Origin: Silene conica
Lineage: Eukaryota; Streptophyta; Magnoliopsida; Caryophyllales; Caryophyllaceae
Length of the DNA stretch: 64,000 nt
Reading direction: 5' to 3'
Assembly: GCA_029255685.2 (NCBI GenBank)
Contig: CM055311.2
Span: 21,695,703 to 21,759,702, forward strand
Of this stretch, positions 24,733 to 35,906 are shown in pieces. The first letter of the stretch is position 1, and every line of letters starts with the position of its first letter. Both the position numbers and the translations under genes were made by a program. Under the pieces are notes generated by a model. It was not told the origin of the DNA. It made no database searches and saw nothing but the letters and a program-made list of their open reading frames with translations.

Positions 24733-25265
24733 TCTTTGATCTCAACCTTAAGGAGGGGCAAAAGGTTAGCCCACATGTGCTCAAGTTAATTGAGCATGTA
24801 GAAACCCTAAGGTTGAGTCAAGTGGACATTCCTAAGGAACTTGTGATTGACAGAATCCTCCACTCCTTGTCTAAGGTGAAAACTTATGTATAATTCCGGG
24901 TGAATTTCAACATGAGAAACCAAGACATCTCTCTCGATGAATTGCACAAGATGATCGTGCAAGCTAAAAGGGATATGGGCCTAAATGTTAGTGCCCCTAA
25001 GGATGTGCTCAACATTGATGTTAAGAGCAAAGGAAAGTTCAAAAGGAAGGGTAAGGCAAAAGGGAAGCAACCTTCCAAAGGTTCAAAGAAAGTGTCTTCT
25101 GAGGCAAGCACCTCAAAGTCCAAGAAAAGCCCTCATCAAGGAGCTAAGTGCTTTTATAGCAATGGCAAGGGACATTGGAAGAGGAACTGTTCCAAGTATC
25201 TCAGCGATCTCAAAGCTGGGAAAATTCTTCCAGTTGGTACGATAACTATCCCAATTTTATGTTAA
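24733..25265 (+). pseudogene. Copia-D gag, C-terminal part
   Basis: Gag resumes after the TCTTT duplication (KEGQKVSPHVLKLIEHVE-like sequence), with a TAA at about 24890. The basic linker (residues GKFKRKGKAKGK) and the knuckle follow. The knuckle reads CFYSNGKGHWKRNC: the second Cys of the C-x2-C pair is Ser, so zinc binding should be lost. The frame ends 24 bases after VG at 25263-25265, where other copia elements run into protease. A candidate intron starts inside this last Gly codon. Confidence 0.85.
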
Positions 25266-25324
25266 TCTCAACTAATGTATTATGATACAAGTTGCGATGT
25301 GAATGCTCTTCTTACTTGAATTAG
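25237..25324 (+). other. candidate 88 bp intron at the end of Copia-D gag
   Basis: GT at 25237-25238 and AG at 25323-25324 bracket AT-rich DNA. Joining them would add a short charged tail and stop. Copia-C has a matching donor in the same Gly codon and an acceptor before homologous sequence (intron 50913-51003, 91 bp). The proposal rests on this parallel; there is no RNA evidence. Confidence 0.4.
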
Positions 25325-28300
25325 GGCATGAAAGCAAAAGATAAGGGAAAAGAAAAACAAGCATGATGGATCAAGGGAACTAAGAGTAGCTCCACTCGGG
25401 ATGATCAAGGAGCTTTATTTTTCACTTATTTTGCTAGTATTTCAAGTGTTGTAAGAACAATTTAGAACCTATGTTTGATTTCCTTATTGGACGAGGAAAG
25501 GGTAATCCTTGAACAATTTGTTGTATTTTGGATGATGTAGTGACTTGGTTTTCAACCCAAGTCACTATCGGTTTTATAATTATGTTCTTAATTAGTTTAA
25601 ACACTTGCAAATCTTAAACATAAAATAGAATTGATTATTACATTTCAATGTATAAACATTGAAACTGAATAGGTATAGGATACTTAATTCAAATCAAATC
25701 AAAATCAAAATTAAGTTTAGAACTCAATTATGAGGAAAAGTTATCAACCATCCAAAACTATCTAAGCTTTAAATCGAATATTTTCTGTAATAAATCATAA
25801 GGGTACACAAACCAACATCAAAGTCATTGCTTGTGGCCTTCGTGGCTATCTTTGATAATGAAATGAGATTATTATTACAAAGATAGAGTGGGAGAAATTT
25901 GAAAAGCCACAAATAGCACATGATTTTGAGAAGCACAATAGATATGATCTATTGGTGAATAGTAGGATTTATTTTGTTTTGGTTGTGTAAGAGATTTAGA
26001 AAGTAGATTATGTTGTGGATGGAATCTACGATTTGAAAAATCTACACCTTATGATTATAAAGGTAGATTGAGTTGTGGATGATATCTACGATTTGGTAAA
26101 ATTCTACGCCTTATGATCCCAACGGCCCCGGCCCAGGAGGATACTTTAAGAATAAATTCTTAAAGTTTGTAAGGAAAAATTCTATGCATGGATAAGATCC
26201 ATGATAGAGTCCTCGTACAGTATAAGATAAGATAAATGTGGGAACTGAAAGTTCCCACACACAAAAATTATATACCATAAGAAAAGACTCTTATAGAAAC
26301 TACGAGATGAGGACACTCGAAGAAAATTATTCAAAAGATTTTGCAAAGGCTCAAGAAAGGGTTCTTGGATTTAGATGGTGATCTAAATGTGCCAATGAAA
26401 ATTCTCAGACCATGAAATTTATAAGATATACATGATAATAAATGAGATTTATTGAGAGAAGCATGGGTTGACATGTGGATGCCAGCAGTCTGCAAAGTTA
26501 AGGGTAACTTTGTTGAAAGTAGTAAAGTAATTCATGGAGAATGAATTCAGTAAACTCAATAACCGCTTTTCAAAAGGGTAATTGAAAAGGATGTGACTAT
26601 TAGCACATATGGTTAAGTCCCAACCATTTCAATTCATTAATTGTTTAGGAACATTGAATTGAGTGGGAGCTTTATGATTTACGGATAAATATAAAGTTCA
26701 GTGGGAGTTCTCGCTCCAAGAAATGAACCTATTGAGTCATAAGAATGACTTCGGGATTTTCAGAATCAGGCAAGAACAAGAGTTTAGTGAGAGTAAACGT
26801 TATCTAAGACAACTCATTGCTCGTTTGGAATGAAGCATTGATACTTATGAAAAGTATACGAGTTTTTGATTCTAGATGACATATTGATATGAATTAAATC
26901 TAATTGAACATGGGATGTTTGGTTGAGATTGTAAAAGACATCTTGTTATTAGTATTAAGGTTGTTCATAGAGATGAAGATAGTATTACCATGATGAAATC
27001 ATGGAAATTTATCGAACCTTAAGTACTATAGTTTGCACGTTTAAAAATTCACTAATGTTTCTGCCATTAGAATAATCGTGTAAAACTGGATGCACACCGC
27101 TTACAGGATAACGTGTTGAGCAGGTGTTAAACCAATGATTAAACCTTGATCAATTGTCAAAGTATTCTCCAATGAAGATGAAAGACAAATTCAAGATTTT
27201 GGAAGATAACTTAGTCGTATGGTAAAAGGTTTGCAACGACTCAAGTTCCAAGATACCAAGCAAAGATTTGTGATAATCTTTGGCTTACATTCATTGACTA
27301 TGCATCTCAATGACTTGTATTTTAACTACATGGTCATCACAAGATTCTACAAAATGTGTAAGTTCACAAATTATGTAAAACCATTGCTATAGCTAGGAGT
27401 TACACAATGCACATAATCTTATTCACTAGTCATGAGATGACTTATCTCTTTAAAGAACAAAGAGCATATATGGATATGATCCGCAAAGTGAACGCTCGCA
27501 CGAACCGTGGTAAACCTGGTTTACCCGAAATGAAGATAATTACAACTTTAAGGGATTTAAACGAGAAACCCTTAAGCTCATTGTAAATTAAATGGTGATC
27601 AAGAGTTGACCACTTGGATTGTGTAATCCACTAATTGTTTGAGTTATTTATAACTCACGAAAGATCAAGTAAAATTCAAATGGGATGGTAAGACCATATT
27701 GAACCCAATTAAACTGAATTGAATTATCATGACCTCGCCCCTAGTTGCTTAAGTGAGGTGACATCTCAATGCAACCGGATGTGTGATACGATTGATGGCG
27801 AGTTCAATTGCCATAGAGTCATACGGGATGACTAATCGATCACCTAGGCATAGACATGTTAAGAAACATTTGCCGGGCTAATGACCGCTGATAGAGCTCT
27901 GGCGTAATCTTATTAAAAGACTGCCTGGTCGTGGCGGGAGCATCTATCGTGTTTCACATGATTCAGTTCTTGGACTAATGACTGTTCTCTGAGGTGGCAT
28001 AGTTTTCAGATTAACTTTGATTTATGTCCTAACACCTTCGTAACTGGGGTTTATAAGGACATATTTTGGGTTATCATGGACTATGGCCAGCCGGAAGGAA
28101 TAAGTCGATTAGAAATTGTCCACCCCTTGTCAGGGTTGAGCAATATCACTAGGCTACTCGAGGAGAATAATAACTAGAAATGCGTGGCCACGCTCGGAAG
28201 GTATCTATGGTAGATAATTCCGTCAGTAGTTATAACTCCAGATCGAGATAAACCACTCTAGATTTAAATCAATTGCCGGCACGACCTGAGAGGACGCCAT

Positions 28301-28370
28301 GCATTGAGTGGGAGATAGTAATAGGGCAAGAGAATTGGTAACACACACTTGTCTCGAACAAGTGGGAGAT
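25325..28370 (+). other. Copia-D long 3' non-coding region with polypurine tract
   Basis: About 3 kb with no open frame over 60 codons and no pol similarity by eye. A short word TGACTTGGTTTTCAACC (25540-25560) is shared with the Copia-C 3' region (50668-50690), so the two families share this region by descent. The polypurine tract CAAGTGGGAGAT ends at 28370. Confidence 0.7.
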
Positions 28371-29653
28371 TGTTAGAGGTAGTGTCCTCGACAATAGTGT
28401 GTTGACATAATTAAAACTCATCTGAATGAAACACAATTGGGAGTGTTACTCTTTTAAAGTCAACTGATCAACATTTACCGATAATGATTCGCTGTCTAGA
28501 GTTTGACATTATCGTCATATGATGGTGGTGATCAGTTGATCCCTTAAGGTCATATCTTTAAGGAATTCCGTCTCAATTGAATAATTAATTAATATCGTAC
28601 TAGCTACGAATTAATTAATAACTGAAAATTTGGAAATAATTTTACATGACGAATATTTTATAATGGGATTATAATAATAATAGTCAAAGTAGTAAAATCG
28701 TTTTATTACTCGGTTTTTATTTATTCGTTTAGGAAACGACTAAATTGAGAATGAACACGGTTGATCATAAAATTACAAAGAGTTGCAATTAAATTATGAT
28801 ATTACATTTTTATACAATAATAATTTCGAATTATTAGTATAATTATTTAAATGTAATAAATTTGTAAATTATGGATTCTAATAGTTAAAATTGCATGATT
28901 AACAAATTGGGTCATGTGTTATGGGACATGTGTGACATGTTACAAATTAACACAATTGACAAAGATAAAATAGGTCCATTTTAGACCTCATTTGAACCGT
29001 GTATAATGGAGTATGTAAGTGAGATTGTGTGTGTAAGTAAGTAAAAGGATTGAGTATTATACAAAGGGTATATTTGTGTAAGGCATATTCTTGCTTTTGT
29101 GTAAGTAAAAGAGAAGCATGCATAGGCCATAGATGGCTTGTGATAGCCGGTCAAAGTGAAGAGCAAGCAAGCTCATTTTGTCCTTTAAATACTACACTAT
29201 ACTACATACTCACACTAATGGTTAGTTGTTGATGCTTAATCAATTTATCCAATACTACAACATCATTCTCTCTAAGTTTTTCTAGTAAAATAGTTTTTCT
29301 AAGAAAACAAATTATTTCCTACACTAATAATATTAAGGGTAATATTATTAATATTTCTAGTATACTAATTCTATTTTTCTAGTAACAAAAATAATCTTAG
29401 TTTGAGATGGGGTCCTTGATACGTATCTTTTGGAGGCGATTTTGTTAGATCGTTATAAGGGTATTTCGGTTATTTGAAGACTCTAATAATTGGTGATTAT
29501 TGAGTATAAACCTTCTAAAACCAATGTAAGGACAATCACATCTTATGATATCATCATGCATGCATAAGATCTTATTAAGTTTTATAACCTAAACTTAAAG
29601 AAACAAAACTCACATTAGATTTGAGTATAAAATCAGGAACTTAGTTTCCAACA
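28371..29653 (+). repeat. Copia-D 3' LTR
   Basis: Starts TGTTAGAGGTAGTG, where the fifth base of the LTR differs from the 5' copy, and ends TTCCAACA. It is followed by AATAT. Confidence 0.92.
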
Positions 29654-31820
29654 AATATAACTTGGAATCCAATCACATGGACCCTAGAAGCTTCATGGAT
29701 CACCGTTCTTCATCTCGCGATGTAAACTGGAAATAGAGACCCGGGCGCATCAAACTCCTGGACTTCTTCTTCTTCTTCTTCTTCTTTATTCTACGCTATT
29801 ACAATGCAAATCCTATTTACATTTGATCTAAAATAAAGAATAAATAAAATACAAAGCGGAGATGCGAGATCTCATAAATTACATCACTTGATTACTTTCC
29901 ACCATTACCGAAAAGTAACCCAAAAACTAAAGCCACACTAGATTACATAATTGAACTTGACAACAATTGCAAAAATAATAAATTCAACCTTCATTGACAA
30001 ACAATATCATTAACAATATAATAAGAACATTCATAATGCAATATTATCCAAACCACCATTAACCTTAAAATTACATGTCACACATGTAAACCATAATCCA
30101 AGTAAATTCTAAACAATTTTAGAATCTAGTAAGTATCATCTATTAGATATAATAAACCTTTTAAAATAAATAAATGATTTAATAACCGAAAAATTATCAA
30201 ATAATTTTTGTTTATTTCCTTGCTTTTCACGGCAATCACACGTTTTCTTTCCTTTTCTCTTGAAAAATTTGTTTCAATTACAAAACATCTTTTATAATTT
30301 AGTTAATATAAATATCATCTCATAATATAAATAAAAACGAAAACAAATAAATTAACCTTAAAATCCAATTTTACGGTTTTAATATCCCTTTTATTTTGTT
30401 ATCTTTATTTATTTGTTTTAATTATAGTTCTTTATTTATAATTTAGTTAATACAAATATAATCATATAATATTAAGGAAATATGACAAATTACTACCTAA
30501 TAAGTTCAAAAAATTGTATATTACTACCTAATATAATTAATTTTCCAACTTACTACCTAAAATAACACAACATTAATCAGTTTGCTACCTTTTTGACAGA
30601 AACCGAACTTAAGTTAGTTTTAAATGTTCGGGATAAGTTAAATGACGATTTTACCCTTTCTTAATAAAACATCTTCAACTCTCTCCCTCTCCCGATTAAA
30701 CTCCATGATTTTGGTTCAACATTCAAATCAATCTTTTTATTATCACTTTCTTCTATCATTCTCTCCATTATTCCAACAACTTTTTTTTTCCTGAATTTCT
30801 CAATTTCACCCAAAAAAGCAACCAACTTTCTTCTTCCCCCGATTAGACCCTTGAAGACATGTTACCACCGGAAAAATTTGAAGATTTAGAGAGAAATTTG
30901 GGATTTATTGATAAAAATAGAAGAAGATTGATGGAAATCTGGGGGAAATGGGTTATGTTGATGAAATAGAACAAGATTGATGAAAGGATAAATGAGTTTT
31001 GTTGAAGTATTATAAAGGTGTTTTAATGGAGGAAGGAGAGGAGAAGGGTAATATGGGTATTAAATAAGGTTTTAAATTTAAACGGGACGAAATAAACTAA
31101 TTTCCGTCATTTTTTAGCAACTTCCGTCATTTTGGTAGTAATCATGTCAGTTTTTACACTTATTAGGTAGTTATTTGAATACTTGAACATATTAGGTAGT
31201 AAAATGCAAAATTTTAGACTTATTAGGTAGTAATATGCAAAATAGCCTAATATTAATAATAACAAAAGCAACAAATCACAAAAATAAGGAAAGAGGCCGG
31301 AAAAATAAAACTCACGGTCCTAATAAAAACACGTTTTTTTTTTATGTATTTTTTATTAAATTAGGCAATTACTCATATTATCAAATAATATCATGTAAAC
31401 CAACATCTTCATAAGATATTATACTATTTTCTTAAATAGTATAATCATGGTAGAAATAGATTTTTGGAAACTTTACTAATTCGTAAACTTTCTTAAAATT
31501 ACTCATAGTAGCACAAAATTCATCTCATAATTTATGTTTTATAGTTCTTATCATATTAGATCTTAAAAATTTCCAAATATTGTCATTAAGGTTAACATTT
31601 AATTCATAGGAACAATATTCATTCATCTTAACAATTTAAAACAAATCAATCTACTTCTAAAATTGTGTTGATTGAACCAGCCGTTACAATCACGGAAAAA
31701 AAACTTCAGCCGAGACATCAAAAAAAAAAATTTGAACCGTGGGAAAAAAAAAATTGTGCCGTGGGATTTAATTCTCAATTAATTATCAAAACGATTTTGA
31801 ACGATGGCTCTGATACCACT
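29654..31820 (-). mobile_element. Copia-B leader with primer binding site
   Basis: Minus-strand continuation of the leader interrupted by Copia-D. The left end resembles the Copia-C leader at 52590-52800 (AATGCGTTTTAC-type and ATGCGAGATCTC / ACGAGATCAC blocks). The primer site TGGTATCAGAGC lies at 31807-31818, two bases from the LTR. A MITE occupies 30476-31247. No coding region is seen. Confidence 0.7.
30476..31247. mobile_element. Mutator-type MITE with 9 bp target duplication
   Basis: 772 bp flanked by perfect 9 bp repeats TAATATTAA (30467-30475 and 31248-31256). The ends are inverted repeats starting GGAAATATGAC and GGCTATTTTGC and sharing ATTACTACCTAATAAGT. The inverted similarity extends, with gaps, to about 90 bp. 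Multiple ACTACCTAA words sit near both ends. There is no coding capacity. A 9 bp duplication is the usual footprint of Mutator transposases. Confidence 0.85.
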
Positions 31821-32766
31821 TGTACGAAATAATTTCTTAAATTACTTATAAAAGTATTAATCATATTAATACTGCCAAGTATTATATCAAAAACGAATTG
31901 ATACAAAAATTATAAATTGAATTAAAAGGACATTGATTTAGAAATAACCTTTAATCCTATGAGATAACGGTCTAAGAACAACCTAGTAACCCAAGTTTCA
32001 ATGTAGAAACTCTCCTTAGATTGCATCCAAGATGACCTGAGAAAAATGCCCTTCAATAACCACCTTGATTCCTATTAACTTTGGAGGCTTTTGTTTTTAG
32101 GGTTTTTAGATGATAAAACTAATGAGAGATCCACCCCCATAACAGAAACCCTATTCTCCTATTTGTAGTAGAACCACACGGCCCACCACCTACACCCACA
32201 CGTGTCACACGTGTGGGTTGGGCTTTGTTTTGTGTTGTTTTACATATATCCGAACTTCTATTAAAATATCTTCGTATATTTAATGCATGTACTCGGAACT
32301 AAATATCCCATATTAATTTCCGGAGCACATTTTCGGAAATGTAACATAAACACAATTTTAAGGAGAATGTTAATTAATTATCTTATAATTAATTAATCTA
32401 ATTATATTATTCTAAATTATCATATATTGAAATATATAATTAATAAATGTAACATTTATATATATTTGCTAGAATTAACATTTAATTCATTTCTCCTAAT
32501 TATTATTTAATCATATTAAATGTTCATCATCTATTTAATTACATTTAGCTAAGTTTGGCATTTACGTAATTATATCAATATATAATCACATTTCTCAGTG
32601 TTATCCTTGACGGGATCAGCTGATTACCGCCATCATATGACAGTAACGTCAAACTTCTAGTAAGCCAACCGTTACCGATAAACGTTAACCAACTGATTAA
32701 TATACTAAGTATTCCTGTGTGATCTTGTAAAAGATTTATTTAAATAATCACACACTGTGGAGGACA
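31821..32766 (-). repeat. Copia-B 5' LTR
   Basis: 946 bp on the minus strand from TGTCCTCCACAGTG (32766) to TTTCGTACA (31821), next to the primer site. The first bases and a block near 32600-32700 resemble the start of the Copia-C and Copia-D LTRs. It is inserted in the Athila-like gag-protease frame and supplies its present stop codon. Confidence 0.85.
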
Positions 32767-33719
32767 TTTACTCCAATAAGGGAATCCGACCAAACCTCAT
32801 AAGAAGACTCATCAATAATATCTACTGAATAGCAAGTGTCCTCTATCATCGGTCTAGAAAAAGTCCCAGGCAGATTAAACGTAATCATGTCATCCCCTAC
32901 CTCTAGTGTCAAACGCCAAAGTTTGACATCTATAATGGCTCCGGATGTGCATAGAAAAGGTTTACCCAAAATAATCTGGGTGCGGGTATCCTCGGCAATA
33001 TCTAAAACAATAAAGTCCACTGGAATAAAGAACTTGCCCACCTGGACGGGCATGCCCTCTAAGATACCTAAAGGCCGTTTAACAGATCTGTCAGCCATCT
33101 GTAGGGTGATGTTGGTCGTTTTTAGGCGACCCAAATTAAGCTTAAAAAAGATAGAATAGGGCATGACACTAACACTAGCTCCAAGATCACATAAGGCCCT
33201 ATCTATCTTCACATCTCCTATGACACAAGAAATCGAGAAACTACCCGGGTCTATCAATTTGGAAGGGGACTTATTCAAAATCAGGCTACTCGACTCTTCC
33301 ATAAAAGCAACTGTAGCAAATTCTCCAAAATCCTTCTTACGCGTAATAATAATGTCTTTCATGAATTTTGCGTAAGATGGAACTTTGGTAATTAACTCAA
33401 CAAGGGGAATGGTTACCTGAATGTTACGTACCATGTCCACGAATTTGTTGAATTGCCTCTCCGTCTTCGTATCTCGCAATCGACCTGGATAGGGAACCTT
33501 AACCATCGGAAGCGGGTCCCCAACTTTCTCTTTGCCTTTATCATTTCTCGGTACCCCCACGGTAGGGGAGGGTACCTCAGCACTTACAGTATCGGAATTG
33601 GCATCTATACGCTGATTTCCTCTCGATCGAGGCTCGGGAGTGCTCGATCGAGAGCTTCCGTTCACAATTCCGCTCGATCGAACCTGAGAGTTGTTCGATC
33701 GAGGACCTTTTGTATCCAA
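32748..33719 (-). pseudogene. Athila-like gag-protease fragment
   Basis: A 323-codon frame. The N-terminal 60 residues are low-complexity and encoded by the CTCGATCGAG array. Then come LPMVKVPYPGRLR and FNKFVDMVRNIQVTIP, typical of the Gag-protease link of Athila-type Ty3 elements. The retropepsin follows with CDLGASVSVMPYSIF, LQMADRSVKRPLGILE and IILGKPFL. The real protein would continue into RT, but the Copia-B LTR at 32766 cuts it, so the last six codons are foreign. The start at 33719 is only the first Met after a break; the gag frame lies further upstream. Confidence 0.88.
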
Positions 33720-33835
33720 GTTGCTCGATCGAGGAATGTTGTTACTCGATCGAGGACTTTCATCACCAAAAGCAATCGATCGAAAAGGTTGTTTCCCAAA
33801 ACTTATCGATCGAGAAGGATTTTCACTCGATCGAC
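33622..33835. repeat. array of nine CTCGATCGAG palindromes, alternating spacing
   Basis: Starts at 33622, 33643, 33673, 33694, 33724, 33745, 33775, 33805 and 33826. Steps are 21, 30, 21, 30, 21, 30, 30, 21. Pairs repeat every 51 bp, which is 17 codons, so the gag frame is kept. Some copies vary at the outer bases (TTCGATCGAG, ATCGATCGAA); the core TCGATCGA is invariant. The sequence between copies is not conserved. Confidence 0.92.
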
Positions 33836-33896
33836 CTGTTTGGAGCTGATCATCGCCTGTTTCTGGAACAACAACTTCTACCTCGGTATGTGTGCT

Positions 33897-34211
33897 TTAT
33901 GGAGTGTATTCTGGTCCGTCATAAGTGAGACCACTCCTCAAATTAATTGCAAGTACCAGGTCTTTCTCGGGAAACCATGTTCCACACTTTTCCAGCAATG
34001 CGCGGAACGAATCCGCGCTAGATTTCTGCTCAATTCTTTGTTCGTGGATATTAGCTTTAAGATCATCGTCGTAATCGGCTTGGGTAATGAGTACTTGGCC
34101 ATTATCAATTGGTGCTTGACTTTTTGTAGCGGTCAAATCAGCATAAAGCTCGGAGAATGAACCCCCTTGCTTAAACCTTCGATACGCATAAACTCTCTTG
34201 GGTTCAGCCAT
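33897..34211 (-). pseudogene. Athila-like gag fragment upstream of the palindrome array
   Basis: A 104-codon frame ending with LVLAINLRSGLTYDGPEYTP. The LRSG-T-Y motif marks the C-terminal part of Athila-type Gag, just before the linker to protease. A TAA follows at once, so the frame is broken before the array. The N-terminal part of gag is missing, cut by the CACTA end at 34256. Confidence 0.7.
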
Positions 34212-34255
34212 ACATGAAACGGGGTCATGTCCCTATTCACCACATCTACCACATA

Positions 34256-34580
34256 CACTACTACAAATTTAGGATAAGAGGACGCCTCTTAGAGGACGGT
34301 TGAGGAGGAAACCGTCCTCTTTCAACCAAATAAAATTGGCGCCATTAGTAGTATTACAAATAGGACGGTTAACAAAACAACCGTCCTCTTTATAAACGTA
34401 ATAAGGACGGTTGGCCAATTAAACCGTCCTCTATTTAAAAAGAAGACGGTTGTATCATTAAACCGTCCTCTTACTTTCCAAAATTAATTAAAAAAATAAT
34501 ATATACACAGACCCTCCTAAGAGGACGGTTGTATCATTAAACCATCCTCTTAATACTTTCCAAAATAATTAATTAACAAA
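34256..34580. repeat. CACTA left terminal and subterminal repeats
   Basis: After the terminal repeat, at least five units of the form GAGGACGGTT ... AACCGTCCTC occur, each an inverted pair separated by about 8-12 bp, so each can fold as a hairpin. Subterminal words of this kind bind the element's own accessory protein in En/Spm. Confidence 0.88.
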
Positions 34581-34990
34581 ATAATAACACAACTCCTCTT
34601 ATTCCTAAAATAATAACACAGACTTCGTCGTCTTCGTCTTCTGTAGTAGAAACCGCAACTTCGTCTTCTTCTTCATATCATTGTTGCCACGCTCCAAATC
34701 ATTGTTGCCCACACTCTCCTTTATCATCATCATCATCAAGGTATGTTAATTGTATTAACAATCGGAAATTTCTATTTTGAATTCAATTAATTTTGTTAAT
34801 TAATTTATACTCGGAGTCAGTGTAATTGAACAATAGTCGGAGTATAAGATGAGAATTTTGTTAATTAATTCAATTAATGGTCAGACCAAAGGAGAATTAA
34901 TCAATGTAATTCCGAATTTACGCTCTGGTTACTGTTTTATTGCTTAATGTGTACTGCTTTATTGCTTTTTTTGGGTTTTGGTAAAAGGTA
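34581..34990. other. CACTA 5' untranslated stretch
   Basis: Contains a CTTCGTCTTC-rich stretch followed by GGTATGTTAATT, which could be a splice donor (about 34740). No coding sequence is recognised. It probably includes the promoter and first non-coding exon of the transposase gene; this is inference from position. Confidence 0.35.
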
Positions 34991-35835
34991 AGTGTTGTAC
35001 GAAGTATTTCTTAAAAAACCATGTACAGAAGAGTTTGTATGACTATTACATGTAGTTGCTCAGTCTAAGCCAATCTAGGTCTGTTCTGTGATAGCTAGCT
35101 TCATCCTTTCTTTTAATCCTTGCTCTGATATCAGCCATAATCAGAATTATATTACTGCTGCCCATGAAACCTCAGCCTCTGAGTTCCTTAACCACTCATA
35201 ACAACCAGTTGTAGTATATTCAGACGTTTGCCCAGACCATTCTCCATCAGTAAAAACTAGCTGTCAGGACATCCTTCACCCTGCATATCCTTCTCTAAGC
35301 CCAACTAGAGTTTGCAGTAGGTTAATAATGCATCCAATCTTGGTTTTTTATATAATTCTATTGAACCCATTTCACCCAAATGGATTCTTTACCAATAGCA
35401 ATCCAGTTTACCAGCTTTTCAACCATTGCAATGTTGAACAACTCTATATTTTTAATGCCTAAGCCACCTTCATTCTTAGGTTTACAAACTGTATCCCAAG
35501 CAACTAAAGGAGGTTTATGATAATCTGGCCTACTATCCCAAAGGAAATTTCTGCATATTGTCTCAATCTTAGTTAGGACCCCTTTTGGAATGATGAACAT
35601 TGTAGCCCAATATGAATGAAGAGTGGAGAGCACAGATTTAATTAGAACCATTCTTCCTGCAAAAGAAAATTTCCTCGCTCCATAGACATGAAGTCTAGCA
35701 CATACTCGTTCAATCAGACCCTCACCGTCCTTCTTTAAAAGTCCGGTAGTCTTGATAGGCATTCCCAGATAAAAGAAAGGTAATTTTCCTTCCACAAACC
35801 CTGTCAGAGCTAAAATTGACAGTAGGTGGTTGTGT
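34991..35835 (-). pseudogene. LINE (L1-type) RT C-terminal fragment
   Basis: Minus strand. A 145-codon frame (35795-35358) starts FVEGKLPFFYLGMPI and has GRMVLIKSVLSTLHSYWA, NFLWDS and PKNEGGLGIKNIELFN, the usual thumb and C-terminal signature of plant LINE reverse transcriptases. Similarity continues downstream in broken frames (YIKNQDW) to about 35000. The catalytic RT part is missing. It is inserted between the CACTA terminus and tnp2. Confidence 0.85.
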
Positions 35836-35906
35836 CGTAATTGCTTTAAGTATCCCCTTGCAGTATACTAAAAATTACATTGTTTGATATGTTTATATAG
35901 ATAAAG

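Larger units (their letters stand above)
17580..29653 (+). mobile_element. Copia-D: complete non-autonomous (gag-only) Ty1/copia element
   Basis: Bounded by direct LTRs of 1316 and 1283 bp with TGTTGG...CCAACA ends. The primer site is at 18898-18909 and the polypurine tract CAAGTGGGAGAT at 28359-28370. The flanks are AATAC and AATAT, a 5 bp target duplication with one mismatch. The element holds gag only; protease, integrase, RT and RNase H are not recognisable. Removing the nested solo LTR (21749-24732 plus its 5 bp duplication) gives about 9.1 kb. It sits in the leader of minus-strand Copia-B. Confidence 0.9.

Noticed and set aside
33453..34160. 235-codon plus-strand frame rich in Arg and Ser
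   Set aside because: It is the antisense of the Athila-like gag and the palindrome array; the minus strand has the recognisable protein.
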